DNA of 12,249 nucleotides from an uncultured Lachnospiraceae bacterium (GTDB taxonomy: Bacteria > Bacillota > Clostridia > Lachnospirales > Lachnospiraceae). Position 1 is the stretch's first letter, and every line of letters begins with the position of its first letter. Under the pieces are notes generated by a model. It was given only the letters and a program-made list of their open reading frames with translations. It did not search any database and was not told the origin of the DNA. This document shows positions 1-6,935 of the stretch, piece by piece. Both the position numbers and the translations under genes were made by a program. The stretch covers positions 1 through 12,249 of the forward strand of contig CALZPS010000022.1 in NCBI GenBank assembly GCA_945827765.1, given 5' to 3'.

Positions 1-44
1 ATCTAGTACGGTCTCGTGGGCTCGGAGATGTGTATAAGAGACAG
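1..44 (+). other. Illumina Nextera adapter and i7 index (not genomic)
   Basis: Positions 11-44 match the Nextera read-2 transposase adapter, ending in the 19-bp Tn5 mosaic end (26-44, finishing AAGAGACAG). Positions 3-10, CTAGTACG, match the i7 index of Nextera primer N702 as I remember it, and positions 1-2 (AT) would be the end of the P7 primer. Genomic sequence therefore starts at 45. The open frame that begins at 16 on the plus strand reads out of the adapter and is not a gene. Confidence 0.97.
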
Positions 45-459
45 GCATATTGCCTTTCACCAGCATCGTACCTGTCATAGCAGGAGCTTTCTTTGCTGTT
101 CTGCGCATGATTGCTTTGATACGTGCCTTTACTTCCAAAATATTAAACGGCTTTGTAATATAATCATCCGCACCGTACTCCAATCCGAGAATCTTATCCA
201 TGTCATCACTTTTCGCTGTCAGCATCACAACCGGCATATCTGAAAACTCGCGAATCTGCCGGCATACTTCAAACCCGTCCAGTTTCGGCAGCATCACGTC
301 CAAAAGCACAAGATCGTACTCTTTGCTGCGGGCAAATTCCAAAGCCTCTTCCCCGTCATAGGCACAATCCACTTCCATGTCATCCTGCTCTAAGCTGAAA
401 CGGATTCCCTTTACAATTAATTTTTCATCATCTACTACTAAGATTTTTTTCTTGCTCAT
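45..459 (-). CDS. OmpR/PhoB-family response regulator, 3' end cut off
   Basis: This is the N-terminal 138 codons of a two-component response regulator, cut where the adapter begins. The receiver domain is complete (about residues 1-118): acidic pocket D10-D11-E12, phosphoacceptor D54 in LLDVMLPKLDG, T81, and K103 in the ITKPF motif. The end of the visible part (IMRRTAKKAP) looks like the linker to a winged-helix DNA-binding domain, so OmpR/PhoB membership is inferred from receiver and linker style rather than from the output domain. It starts 22 bases after the ComEA-like gene with GAGGGAG just upstream of the ATG, so the two are probably co-transcribed. A sensor kinase gene would be expected next, outside the window. 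Confidence 0.93.
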
Positions 460-481
460 ACTCCCTCGTCCCGGCTCCCCA

Positions 482-1147
482 TTATACTGTAATTCTGTCC
501 TTGATTTTGTCAAACACACCGTTTTTGATGCCCTCGACGTTCATTAATTCTTCAATGCTTTGAAACATCCCGTTCTGTTGGCGGTATGACACGATGCTCT
601 GTGCTTTTGTGTCCGCGATACCGGGTAATGTTTTTAAGTCCTCGACACCCGCCGAATTGATATTCACTTTAGAAGATGTACCCGGCCCTTCTGCTGGGAA
701 AGATTGCTGCCTCCATGCTCCTGAATTCTGCTCTGCTTCTTCTACTGTCGGCACATAAATCTGCTGTCCATCCTCGACTTTCTGTGCCTGATTGATACTC
801 TCTCCGGCTGCATCCTCCCGCAATCCCCCGGCAGCATCAATTGCCTCATAAATTCGTGAATCCAACGGCAGTTGATACACTCCGGGATGACTGACCGCCC
901 CGCATACATACACAAAAAGCAACTCCTGCGGCGTATCTGTCTGTTCCGATGAATAATCTTTCGATACGCCCTTCTGTTCCGATAAATCAGCCGGCGTTTC
1001 TGCCTGCCCTGATTCTTTCTCGCTCCACTCTTCACTCAGTGAAACCAGTCCGTCCTCCTGTGTTTTATCGCATCCCGCTGCCACCGCACATATAGCACAG
1101 CACAGCAATATCAATAATATATATTTCTTTTTCTTTCTGACCTTCAT
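482..1147 (-). CDS. comEA: ComEA-like exported protein (SLBB + helix-hairpin-helix)
   Basis: A 221-residue protein with a basic N terminus (KVRKKKK), a hydrophobic stretch at about 9-24, and AAGC at 23-26. That could be a lipobox, though A at -3 is atypical, or the segment could be a plain membrane anchor. A charged, Ser/Glu-rich spacer follows, then an SLBB domain (about 76-133, from VYVCGAVSHPGVY to IYVPT) and a C-terminal ComEA helix-hairpin-helix pair (about 160-221; VNIN, LPGI, VEGI). In known ComEA proteins this module binds incoming DNA at the membrane surface during transformation. No comEC follows; the next gene is a response regulator. The ATG at 1147 is chosen because GAGGA sits 5 bases upstream; in-frame TTG (1165) and GTG (1159) are weaker options. 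A role in DNA uptake is inferred from the fold only. Confidence 0.85.
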   Translation of the reverse strand: MKVRKKKKYILLILLCCAICAVAAGCDKTQEDGLVSLSEEWSEKESGQAETPADLSEQKGVSKDYSSEQTDTPQELLFVYVCGAVSHPGVYQLPLDSRIYEAIDAAGGLREDAAGESINQAQKVEDGQQIYVPTVEEAEQNSGAWRQQSFPAEGPGTSSKVNINSAGVEDLKTLPGIADTKAQSIVSYRQQNGMFQSIEELMNVEGIKNGVFDKIKDRITV

Positions 1148-1197
1148 CCTTTTCCTCACATTCAATTCATGTAAGGCCCCTTTTGTCAGATGGTATT

Positions 1198-1226
1198 ATT
1201 GTAACGAATTCACCCGGAAAACACAA
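1198..1226 (-). promoter_or_regulatory. Predicted sigma-A promoter of the ComEA-like/response-regulator operon
   Basis: On the minus strand, TTGTGT (1226-1221) is followed after 17 bases by TACAAT (1203-1198). The -10 matches the consensus at 5 of 6 positions and the -35 at 3 of 6. A weak -35 with a good -10 suits an activator-dependent promoter. The predicted transcript would begin near 1191, about 43 bases before the ATG at 1147. Confidence 0.45.
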
Positions 1227-1232
1227 TAGAAA

Positions 1233-1260
1233 ATTACATTTTTATTACGATATTATTACA
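1233..1260 (+). promoter_or_regulatory. Three direct repeats at 11-bp period, likely activator site
   Basis: ATTACA (1233-1238), ATTACG (1244-1249) and ATTACA (1255-1260) each begin exactly 11 bp apart, with 5-bp AT-rich spacers. They lie 7 bp upstream of the predicted -35 of the ComEA-like operon. Hexamers repeated every 11 bp are typical of binding sites for OmpR/PhoB-family regulators; the B. subtilis PhoP box, for example, has TT-A-A-C-A-like hexamers with the same spacing. The second gene of the operon is such a regulator, so self-activation is the simplest reading, by inference. Confidence 0.5.
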
Positions 1261-1268
1261 GGTTTTCC

Positions 1269-1700
1269 CTACTTCCACTGAAAAATGGTGATTCCAATCA
1301 ATGCCAGCACCAAACCTCCCACTTTTCTCCATTCCAGAGGCTGCTTATCCATTCCGAACAATCCAAATAGTTCAATAAGATATGCAACAATAAGCTGAGC
1401 AATCACGATTAACAATGCTGATTTTGCCGGTCCAAGTGCCGCCACACTTTTGATGACAGTCCATGTGATTCCTGCGCCAATTACTCCGCCAAGCAGCATA
1501 TATCTTGGTTCCACGCGTCCGATTGTGGCAATACTGTCCCTTCCTGTCACAAGCCAGGCTATCAGACAGACCGCAAACGCACTCAATTGTACCCATGCAT
1601 TTGATACCCACATACCGGTCGTCTCCGTCACTTTTGTATTAAATACTCCCTGTACACTCATAAGAGCGCCCGATAAAAGCGCAATCAAAAAACCCATCAT
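1269..1700 (-). CDS. YdcZ/DUF606-family small membrane protein (DMT superfamily)
   Basis: A 143-residue, very hydrophobic protein with about five membrane helices. The pattern agrees with the YdcZ/DUF606 family of small drug/metabolite-type transporters: the opening LLSGALMSVQGVFNTKV, the central LLGGVIGAGITW, and the ending ELFGLFGMDKQPL followed by a last helix. Substrates of this family are mostly unknown. The ATG at 1700 is preferred over the in-frame GTG at 1709 because GAGGTG lies 6 bases before it. It follows argD by 75 bases on the same strand with no convincing terminator between them, so it may be read through from the arginine operon. Any link to arginine or ornithine transport is only contextual. 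Confidence 0.82.
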   Translation of the reverse strand: MMGFLIALLSGALMSVQGVFNTKVTETTGMWVSNAWVQLSAFAVCLIAWLVTGRDSIATIGRVEPRYMLLGGVIGAGITWTVIKSVAALGPAKSALLIVIAQLIVAYLIELFGLFGMDKQPLEWRKVGGLVLALIGITIFQWK

Positions 1701-1775
1701 CTCAGACACCTCATATTGGATTCAGCCTTATATATAGCTGATGTTAAGTATGACCGTGAAGACAGGTTTTTATCC

Positions 1776-2957
1776 TTAATTTAATGCAATTTCTAATTTT
1801 TCTATCATTTCGTCAATGTGCTGTTTTTCCACAATCAAAGGTGGTACAAAACGGATTGTATTGCCTTTGGCAGAAATGATGACCAGTCCGGCATCCAGAG
1901 CCTTCTTCACCACCTCGCCGACAGGCTTTGTCAGCTCAATACCCTGAATCAGTCCTTTGCCTCGCCGTTCTTTGATACAGTCGTATTTTTGCACCAGTTC
2001 TTCCAGTTTCTGAGACAGATAGGATGACACTTCATTGACATGAGCCACTATCTGCTCTTCCTCAAAGATTTCCAGAACCGTTTTCACTGCCATACAAGCC
2101 AATGGATTACCCCCATAGGTAGAGCCATGATCTCCCGCTTTCATCGAGTATTCTGCCACCTTTTCCGTCATCGCAAATGCTCCGACCGGAATCCCGTTTC
2201 CGATTGCCTTCGCCATCGTCATGATATCCGGTTTTACTCCATACTCCTGCCATGCGAACATGAAACCTGTTCTGCCCATGCCACATTGGATTTCGTCGCA
2301 GATCATCAGGATATCCTGCTCGTCACAAAGTGCGCGGATTCCCTCCATAAATTCTTTTGTTGCCGGATGAATGCCGCCCTCACCCTGCAGCGGCTCCAGA
2401 ATGATTGCGCAGGTCTTGTCATTGACAAGTGCTTTTACACTGTCCAAATCATTATATGTCGCAAAATGCACCGTCGGCAGCAACGGCTCAAACGGCTCTC
2501 TGTAGCTTGCAGTTCCGGTCACGGACACCGCGCCTATGGAACGACCATGAAACGAATTCTCCATGGCAATGAATTCAAACCTGCCGTTTTCCTTCGTATA
2601 TGCATATTTTCGGGCAGCTTTTAATGCTCCCTCAATTGCCTCCGTCCCGCTGTTCGTAAAGAACACGCGCTCCATTCCCGAGGCTTTATTTAACGCTGCC
2701 GCCGCATCCCCGCAATTCTCATGGTAATACAAATTGGAAATATGGCATATTTTATCAATCTGGCTTTTTAATGCATCCTGCAGTTTGTGATTACTGTACC
2801 CAAGCCCGGTCACTGCAATTCCTGCCGCAAAGTCCAGATATTTTTTCCCTTCGGTATCATACAGATACACGCCTTCTCCGCGTTCCCATGCCACCGGAAA
2901 ACGGTTATACACATGCAGCAGATTTTGCTCTGCCGCCGTAATCTTATCACTCACCAT
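1776..2957 (-). CDS. argD: Acetylornithine aminotransferase
   Basis: A 393-residue class-III PLP-dependent aminotransferase, full length for ArgD. It transfers the amino group of glutamate to N-acetylglutamate semialdehyde to give N-acetylornithine in the cytoplasm. Visible features are the phosphate-binding TNSGTEA (101-107), SFHGRS (135-140), EPLQGEGG (188-195), [11 protein letters not shown] (221-231) and the PLP-binding lysine K250 in [10 protein letters not shown]. The start codon overlaps the end of argB by 11 bp and has AGGT 6 bases upstream, which suggests translational coupling. It is the last enzyme of the argC-argJ-argB-argD block. Related aminotransferases act on ornithine or succinyl-diaminopimelate, but the neighbourhood strongly favours ArgD. 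Confidence 0.96.
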   Translation of the reverse strand: MVSDKITAAEQNLLHVYNRFPVAWERGEGVYLYDTEGKKYLDFAAGIAVTGLGYSNHKLQDALKSQIDKICHISNLYYHENCGDAAAALNKASGMERVFFTNSGTEAIEGALKAARKYAYTKENGRFEFIAMENSFHGRSIGAVSVTGTASYREPFEPLLPTVHFATYNDLDSVKALVNDKTCAIILEPLQGEGGIHPATKEFMEGIRALCDEQDILMICDEIQCGMGRTGFMFAWQEYGVKPDIMTMAKAIGNGIPVGAFAMTEKVAEYSMKAGDHGSTYGGNPLACMAVKTVLEIFEEEQIVAHVNEVSSYLSQKLEELVQKYDCIKERRGKGLIQGIELTKPVGEVVKKALDAGLVIISAKGNTIRFVPPLIVEKQHIDEMIEKLEIALN

Positions 2958-3846
2958 AGTAATACCTGCTTTCCGTACCGTTCAATATCGCAGTACCGAT
3001 TCCTTTATTCGTAAAGATTTCCAACAACAGACAATGCGGAATACGTCCGTCCAGAATATGTACACGAGATACGCCATTCGCGATCGCATCAATGCAATTC
3101 TGAAGTTTCGGCAGCATTCCCCCGCCGATATATCCTTCCTTCATCAGATTTCTGGCCTCGTCCACCCACAGTTCGGATATCAGTGTCTTCGGGTCTTTCG
3201 GATCTTTATATACGCCTTCGATATCTGTCAGAAACGCCAGTTTTTCCGCATGGACTGCACGTGCAATCGCGCATGCTGCATCGTCTGCATTGATATTGTA
3301 TGTCTGATAATCATCGTCCATACCAACCGGGCAGACAATGGGCAGAAAATCCTTTTCCAGTAAATCAAACAGGATGTCTGCATTGACCTCTTTCACCTCT
3401 CCGACAAACCCAATGTCCTCCCCATTGGAATATTTTTTATCCACTTTCAACAATGCCCCGTCTTTTCCGCTGATGCCAATCGCTCGTACACCCAGACTTT
3501 CCACCAACTGTACCAGGCTTTTATTGACCTTTCCGAGCACCATTTCTGCCACTTCCATCGTACCGGCATCCGTCACTCTCAGCCCATTGATAAACTGAGG
3601 CTCCATACCGACTTTCCCGACCCATTTGCTGATTTCCTTACCTCCGCCATGTACGATTATTGGTTTGAATCCAACCAGTTTCAACAGTGTGACATCCTGA
3701 ATTACCTGCTTTTTTAAATCCTCGTCCACCATTGCACTGCCGCCATATTTGACAACAATGATTTTGCGGTTAAAACGTTGGATGTATGGCAGAGCCTCGA
3801 TGAGTACTTCTGCCTTATCCAGATATTGCTGCATATTGTCATTCAT
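2947..3846 (-). CDS. argB: N-acetylglutamate kinase, arginine-sensitive type
   Basis: A 299-residue amino-acid kinase that phosphorylates N-acetylglutamate, the second step of arginine synthesis. Signature stretches are VVKYGGSAM (31-39), [10 protein letters not shown] (63-72), GLRVTD (88-93), and NINADDAA with FLTDIEGVY further on. Residues about 5-27 form an extra N-terminal helix ([18 protein letters not shown]). In known hexameric kinases this helix carries the arginine-feedback site, so inhibition by arginine is expected, which fits a cyclic pathway using ArgJ. The start is supported by AGAGGT 8 bases upstream. The gene is separated from argJ by 95 bases containing a hairpin and overlaps argD by 11 bp. 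Confidence 0.97.
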   Translation of the reverse strand: MNDNMQQYLDKAEVLIEALPYIQRFNRKIIVVKYGGSAMVDEDLKKQVIQDVTLLKLVGFKPIIVHGGGKEISKWVGKVGMEPQFINGLRVTDAGTMEVAEMVLGKVNKSLVQLVESLGVRAIGISGKDGALLKVDKKYSNGEDIGFVGEVKEVNADILFDLLEKDFLPIVCPVGMDDDYQTYNINADDAACAIARAVHAEKLAFLTDIEGVYKDPKDPKTLISELWVDEARNLMKEGYIGGGMLPKLQNCIDAIANGVSRVHILDGRIPHCLLLEIFTNKGIGTAILNGTESRYYYGE

Positions 3847-3884
3847 ATATTGTTACCTCTTTTCTGTCTTAGTGTCTCGTCTCT

Positions 3885-3908
3885 GAAATTCCGGTTTGAA
3901 TTTCAAAC
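3885..3908 (-). other. Two mutually exclusive hairpins between argJ and argB
   Basis: GAAATTC (3885-3891) is perfectly complementary to GAATTTC (3898-3904) across a 6-base loop. GTTTGA (3894-3899) is perfectly complementary to TCAAAC (3903-3908) across a 3-base loop. The stems share bases, so only one can form at a time. No T-run follows on the minus strand, so this is not an intrinsic terminator. An RNA-processing or stability element in the arg transcript is possible but unproven. Confidence 0.35.
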
Positions 3909-3941
3909 AGTCTGTGTATCGTTTATTTCATATCCAATACT

Positions 3942-5165
3942 CTAACTGCGGTAATCCGCATTGATGTCAATATATCCGTGGGTCAGGTCACACCCCCACG
4001 CTGTTGCGCATGCGCATCCTTCCTTCAGGTCGGCAATTGCGGTCACCTCCGGCTGAGAGAGAATTTCCGTTGCCTTTTCCTCATCAAAAGCCAGTCCGAC
4101 ACCATTCTCGATAATCTGCATCCTGCCGGCTGAACTTTCAAAGAACAGATCCACCTTCTGTGGTTCAAACTCTGCCCCGGAATATCCCATTGCACAAAGG
4201 ATTCTTCCCCAGTTCGCATCATGTCCGGCGATAGCTGCCTTTGTCAGATTGGAACACACCACAGACTTCGCCAATACCTTTGCCTGTTCTTTTGTTGCCG
4301 CATTTACGACCTTCACTTCAAAAAGTGCGGTCGCTCCCTCGCCGTCCCCTGCCATTTTCTTTGCCAATGTCTCATTGACATAATGAAGAGCCTCGACAAA
4401 GCTTTTATATTCTTCTGTTCCACAATGTATTTTTTTATTTCCCGCCATTCCGTTTGCCAGCACAAGCACTGTATCATTGGTCGATGTGTCCCCATCCACG
4501 GATATCATATTATAAGTGTCCTTCACATCCTCACGCAATGCCTTCTGCAATGCTTTTTTGGTGATTTTCGCATCGGTGGTAATGTAGGAAAGCATCGTGC
4601 ACATATTTGGATGTATCATACCGGAACCTTTTGCCATACCGCCGATGGTCACAGTCTGATCTCCAATCTGCACAGTCACAGCCACTTCCTTTTCAACCGT
4701 GTCCGTTGTCATGATTGCTTTTGCTGCCAGATTTCCTGCCTCCATGCTGCCGCTCTTCGCCGCTGCCAAAAGTTCAACACCATTCTCAATCCGGTCGACA
4801 GGGAGCTGCATTCCGATCACGCCTGTGGAACCAATAAGCACTCCTTTGGCATCTACTCCCAGCACAGTGGCTGCTTTTTTTGCAGTCGCTTTACAGTATC
4901 CATATCCTTCTTCCCCGGTGCAGGCATTGGCTATCCCTGAATTCACAATAACAACCTGTGATTTCACACCACTTTCCACAACCTCTCTGTCCCATACGAC
5001 CGGAGCTGCTTTCACCAGATTACTGGTAAATGCACCTGCCGTCTTACACGGTGTCTCACTGTATATCATCGCCATATCTGTTCTGCCCTGATATTTAATT
5101 CCCGCTGCAGCCGATGCTGCCTCAAATCCTTTTGCTGCGGTCACGCCGCCCTTGATGATTTCCAT
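3942..5165 (-). CDS. argJ: Glutamate N-acetyltransferase / ornithine acetyltransferase
   Basis: A 407-residue ArgJ, the usual length. The enzyme moves the acetyl group from N-acetylornithine to glutamate, releasing ornithine and regenerating acetylglutamate. Many members can also make acetylglutamate from acetyl-CoA; the sequence alone does not say which type this is. The proenzyme cuts itself before a threonine that becomes the nucleophile: here KGSGMIHPNMC then T190-ML, with cysteine where alanine is common just before the cut. The ATG at 5165 is chosen over one at 5213 because AAAGGAAGGGG precedes it, while 5213 has no ribosome site. It follows the GNAT gene by 48 bases. Confidence 0.96.
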   Translation of the reverse strand: MEIIKGGVTAAKGFEAASAAAGIKYQGRTDMAMIYSETPCKTAGAFTSNLVKAAPVVWDREVVESGVKSQVVIVNSGIANACTGEEGYGYCKATAKKAATVLGVDAKGVLIGSTGVIGMQLPVDRIENGVELLAAAKSGSMEAGNLAAKAIMTTDTVEKEVAVTVQIGDQTVTIGGMAKGSGMIHPNMCTMLSYITTDAKITKKALQKALREDVKDTYNMISVDGDTSTNDTVLVLANGMAGNKKIHCGTEEYKSFVEALHYVNETLAKKMAGDGEGATALFEVKVVNAATKEQAKVLAKSVVCSNLTKAAIAGHDANWGRILCAMGYSGAEFEPQKVDLFFESSAGRMQIIENGVGLAFDEEKATEILSQPEVTAIADLKEGCACATAWGCDLTHGYIDINADYRS

Positions 5166-5213
5166 GTTCCCCTTCCTTTCATCTGTCTCATTGGAATAAT
5201 TCAGAGTATCCAT

Positions 5214-5663
5214 TCAATTTTCATTAAACGCAGTAATATTTTTTTCATTTAAAACAAAATCATAATAATTCAAATCCAGCCGCTCGGTCCATCCGATTGT
5301 GTTCCAGAATGCGTTGCCGATATCGTTGACAGAAAATGCGATGAGAGACACTTTATTAATCTGTTCTTTCTTCAGTTCTTCCATCGCCCGTACTACCATC
5401 GCCTTGCCAATTCCGCGCCGTCTGTAATCTTCATGCACACAGACATGATAGAGGCATCCGCGTCTGCCGTCGTGTCCGCAGAGAATTCCGCCCACGATAC
5501 GTCCGTCCGCCTCGGCGACCACGCTGGTTGTAGGATTCCTTTTCAAAAACCGCTCCACTCCTTCACGGGAGTCATCAATGCTGCGGATACCAAATCCTTT
5601 AATGCTCATCCATAGTGTATAGATTCCGTCGTAATCATCTGTTGTCATCGTCCGTATCGTCAT
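5214..5663 (-). CDS. GNAT-family N-acetyltransferase within the arg operon
   Basis: A 149-residue single-domain GNAT protein. The acetyl-CoA pyrophosphate loop is R81-RRGIG-K87 in EDYRRRGIGKAM, after the beta strand CLYHVCVHE. The N terminus (MTIRTMTTDDYDGIYTLW) and the GGILCGHDGRRG stretch resemble the YpeA-like branch. It lies between argC (76 bases upstream) and argJ (48 bases downstream) and has its own ribosome site (GAGGA, 8 bases before the ATG). The substrate cannot be read from the sequence. Its position makes glutamate (a short N-acetylglutamate synthase) or another pathway amine a reasonable guess; protein acetylation, for example of a ribosomal protein, is an alternative. Confidence 0.92.
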   Translation of the reverse strand: MTIRTMTTDDYDGIYTLWMSIKGFGIRSIDDSREGVERFLKRNPTTSVVAEADGRIVGGILCGHDGRRGCLYHVCVHEDYRRRGIGKAMVVRAMEELKKEQINKVSLIAFSVNDIGNAFWNTIGWTERLDLNYYDFVLNEKNITAFNEN

Positions 5664-5710
5664 CTCATCCGTTCCTCATTTCTTTATTTGCACACAATCT
5701 ATTTCCATTC

Positions 5711-5730
5711 AGGACTCGCCTGTGAGTCTT
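5711..5730 (-). other. Small hairpin between argC and the GNAT gene
   Basis: GACTC (5713-5717) pairs with GAGTC (5724-5728) around a 6-base loop, and two more outer pairs (one G-U) extend the stem. No run of T follows on the minus strand, so it is unlikely to terminate transcription. It sits in the 76-base gap between argC and the next gene. Confidence 0.3.
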
Positions 5731-5739
5731 GGTGCGGGA

Positions 5740-6780
5740 TTAGGGAAACATCGGAACAAGCTTAAGTCCTTCCGTTTCGTCCAGCCCGAACATCAGATTC
5801 ATATTTTGTACCGCCTGGCCGGCTGCACCTTTTACCAGGTTATCAATCGCTCCGACCATAATGATTCTGCCGGTACGCGGATCAATCTGAAAATTGATAT
5901 CCACATAGTTGCTGCCTTCGACCCATTTTGTCTCCGGGAACACACCTTTTTCCAGAACACGGACAAATGTTTCATCCGCATAATATTTATCATAGACTGC
6001 TTTCACGTCTTCATAGGTCACATCGCGGGTCAGCTTTGCATATTCTGTCGCCAGAATCCCACGGTTCATCGGCACCAGATGCGGTGTGAAATTCAATACC
6101 ACTTTTTCTCCCGACGCATAACCGAGCTGTTCCTCAATTTCCGGTGTATGTCTGTGCGTAGCAATGCCGTAAGCCTTCATATTTTCATTGACTTCACAGA
6201 ACAGGTTCGGCAGTTTCGCACCTCTTCCTGCACCGGAGGTTCCCGACTTTGCATCAATAATCAGTGTACTCATGTCTATCAGCCCTTCTTTGGCCAGCGG
6301 GTATGCCGTCAAAATGGAGCATGTCGTATAACAGCCGGGATTCGCAACCAGACGGGCTTTCTTGACATCCTCACGGTTGATTTCACACAAACCGTAAACT
6401 GCCTCCTCGATATACTGTGGGCTTTTGTGCCCGATGCCGTACCACTTCTCGTAGACAGAGACATCTTTAATGCGGAAATCTGCGCTCAAATCGATAATCT
6501 TTACTTTCGAGAGAATCTCATCATTGACCAGCGATGCACATAAGCCTTGTGGGGTTGCCGTAAAAATCACATCCACCTGCTCTGCCAGTTCTTCCATATT
6601 GTCATCCATGCAGACTGCATCTACAATCTGAAACATATTCTGATACACAGATGCATATTTCTGGTCTATGTAACTGCGGGAACCATACCATACGATCTCC
6701 GTCTCCTTATGTGCCGTTAAAATCCTTACCAACTCGGCTCCGGCATAACCTGTAGAGCCAATAATTCCTACCTTTATCAT
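5740..6780 (-). CDS. argC: N-acetyl-gamma-glutamyl-phosphate reductase
   Basis: A 346-residue ArgC, standard length. It reduces N-acetylglutamyl phosphate to the semialdehyde with NADPH. The Rossmann glycine motif is G8-STGYAG (MIKVGIIGSTGYAG at the N terminus). The catalytic cysteine is C150 in ANPGCYTT, and the conserved THRHTPE (about 209-215) carries the active-site histidine. An open frame extends upstream to 6882, but it runs through the promoter and operator, so the ATG at 6780 with AGAGG about 10 bases upstream is taken as the start. This is the first gene of the arginine operon and lies about 97 bases after the predicted transcription start. Confidence 0.96.
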   Translation of the reverse strand: MIKVGIIGSTGYAGAELVRILTAHKETEIVWYGSRSYIDQKYASVYQNMFQIVDAVCMDDNMEELAEQVDVIFTATPQGLCASLVNDEILSKVKIIDLSADFRIKDVSVYEKWYGIGHKSPQYIEEAVYGLCEINREDVKKARLVANPGCYTTCSILTAYPLAKEGLIDMSTLIIDAKSGTSGAGRGAKLPNLFCEVNENMKAYGIATHRHTPEIEEQLGYASGEKVVLNFTPHLVPMNRGILATEYAKLTRDVTYEDVKAVYDKYYADETFVRVLEKGVFPETKWVEGSNYVDINFQIDPRTGRIIMVGAIDNLVKGAAGQAVQNMNLMFGLDETEGLKLVPMFP

Positions 6781-6847
6781 GATACCATTTCCTCTCGTTA
6801 CCATTAATCTTCCGTAGACAGACAAATTATTCTGCCTGATCACCTGA

Positions 6848-6873
6848 CCGGAAAATACAGATTTATTTTCCAG
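6848..6873 (-). promoter_or_regulatory. AU-rich hairpin at the 5' end of the argC leader
   Basis: GGAAAATA (6850-6857) and TATTTTCC (6864-6871) are perfect inverted repeats with a 6-base loop; a G-U and a C-G pair extend the RNA stem to 10 pairs. The predicted transcript starts only a few bases before it, near 6877, so the arg mRNA would begin with this stem-loop. Such 5' stem-loops often protect mRNA, but no known riboswitch class is recognised here. Confidence 0.45.
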
Positions 6874-6874
6874 A

Positions 6875-6914
6875 TATTGCATAATTATACATCGTCACTG
6901 CATATTATGCAATA
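6875..6914. promoter_or_regulatory. ArgR-type operator (pair of ARG boxes) at argC
   Basis: TATTGCATAAT (6875-6885) and ATTATGCAATA (6904-6914) form a perfect 11-bp inverted repeat 18 bp apart. Inside it are two palindrome-like boxes, TGCATAATTATACA (6878-6891) and TGCATATTATGCA (6899-6911), with centres about 20.5 bp apart, roughly two helical turns. They resemble the ArgR/AhrC consensus TGAATWWWWATTCA, and the tandem spacing suits a hexameric ArgR. The boxes cover the -10 and -35 of the argC promoter, so arginine-dependent repression by occlusion is expected. Confidence 0.75.
6884..6912 (-). promoter_or_regulatory. argC: Sigma-A promoter of the argC operon
   Basis: On the minus strand TTGCAT (6912-6907) is separated by 17 bases from a perfect TATAAT (6889-6884). 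Transcription would start near 6877 and give a leader of about 97 bases before the argC ATG. It lies just after the end of proA and inside the ARG-box operator. Confidence 0.7.
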
Positions 6915-6935
6915 GGTATTTTCGCCATTGTTTTT

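Noticed and set aside
16..243. 75-residue plus-strand frame at the left end
   Set aside because: It starts in adapter sequence and runs antisense through the receiver domain of the response regulator.
2040..2624. 194-residue plus-strand frame
   Set aside because: Antisense shadow of argD with no recognisable domain.
4221..4940. 239-residue plus-strand frame
   Set aside because: Antisense of argJ with a Cys/His-rich, domain-free translation and no ribosome site.
5722..6543. 273-residue plus-strand frame
   Set aside because: It lies wholly opposite argC, is rich in Cys, His and Phe as antisense shadows are, and matches no family I know.
6781..6882. N-terminal extension of argC
   Set aside because: These codons would encode the leader hairpin and part of the operator and promoter; homologous ArgC proteins begin near MIKVGIIG.
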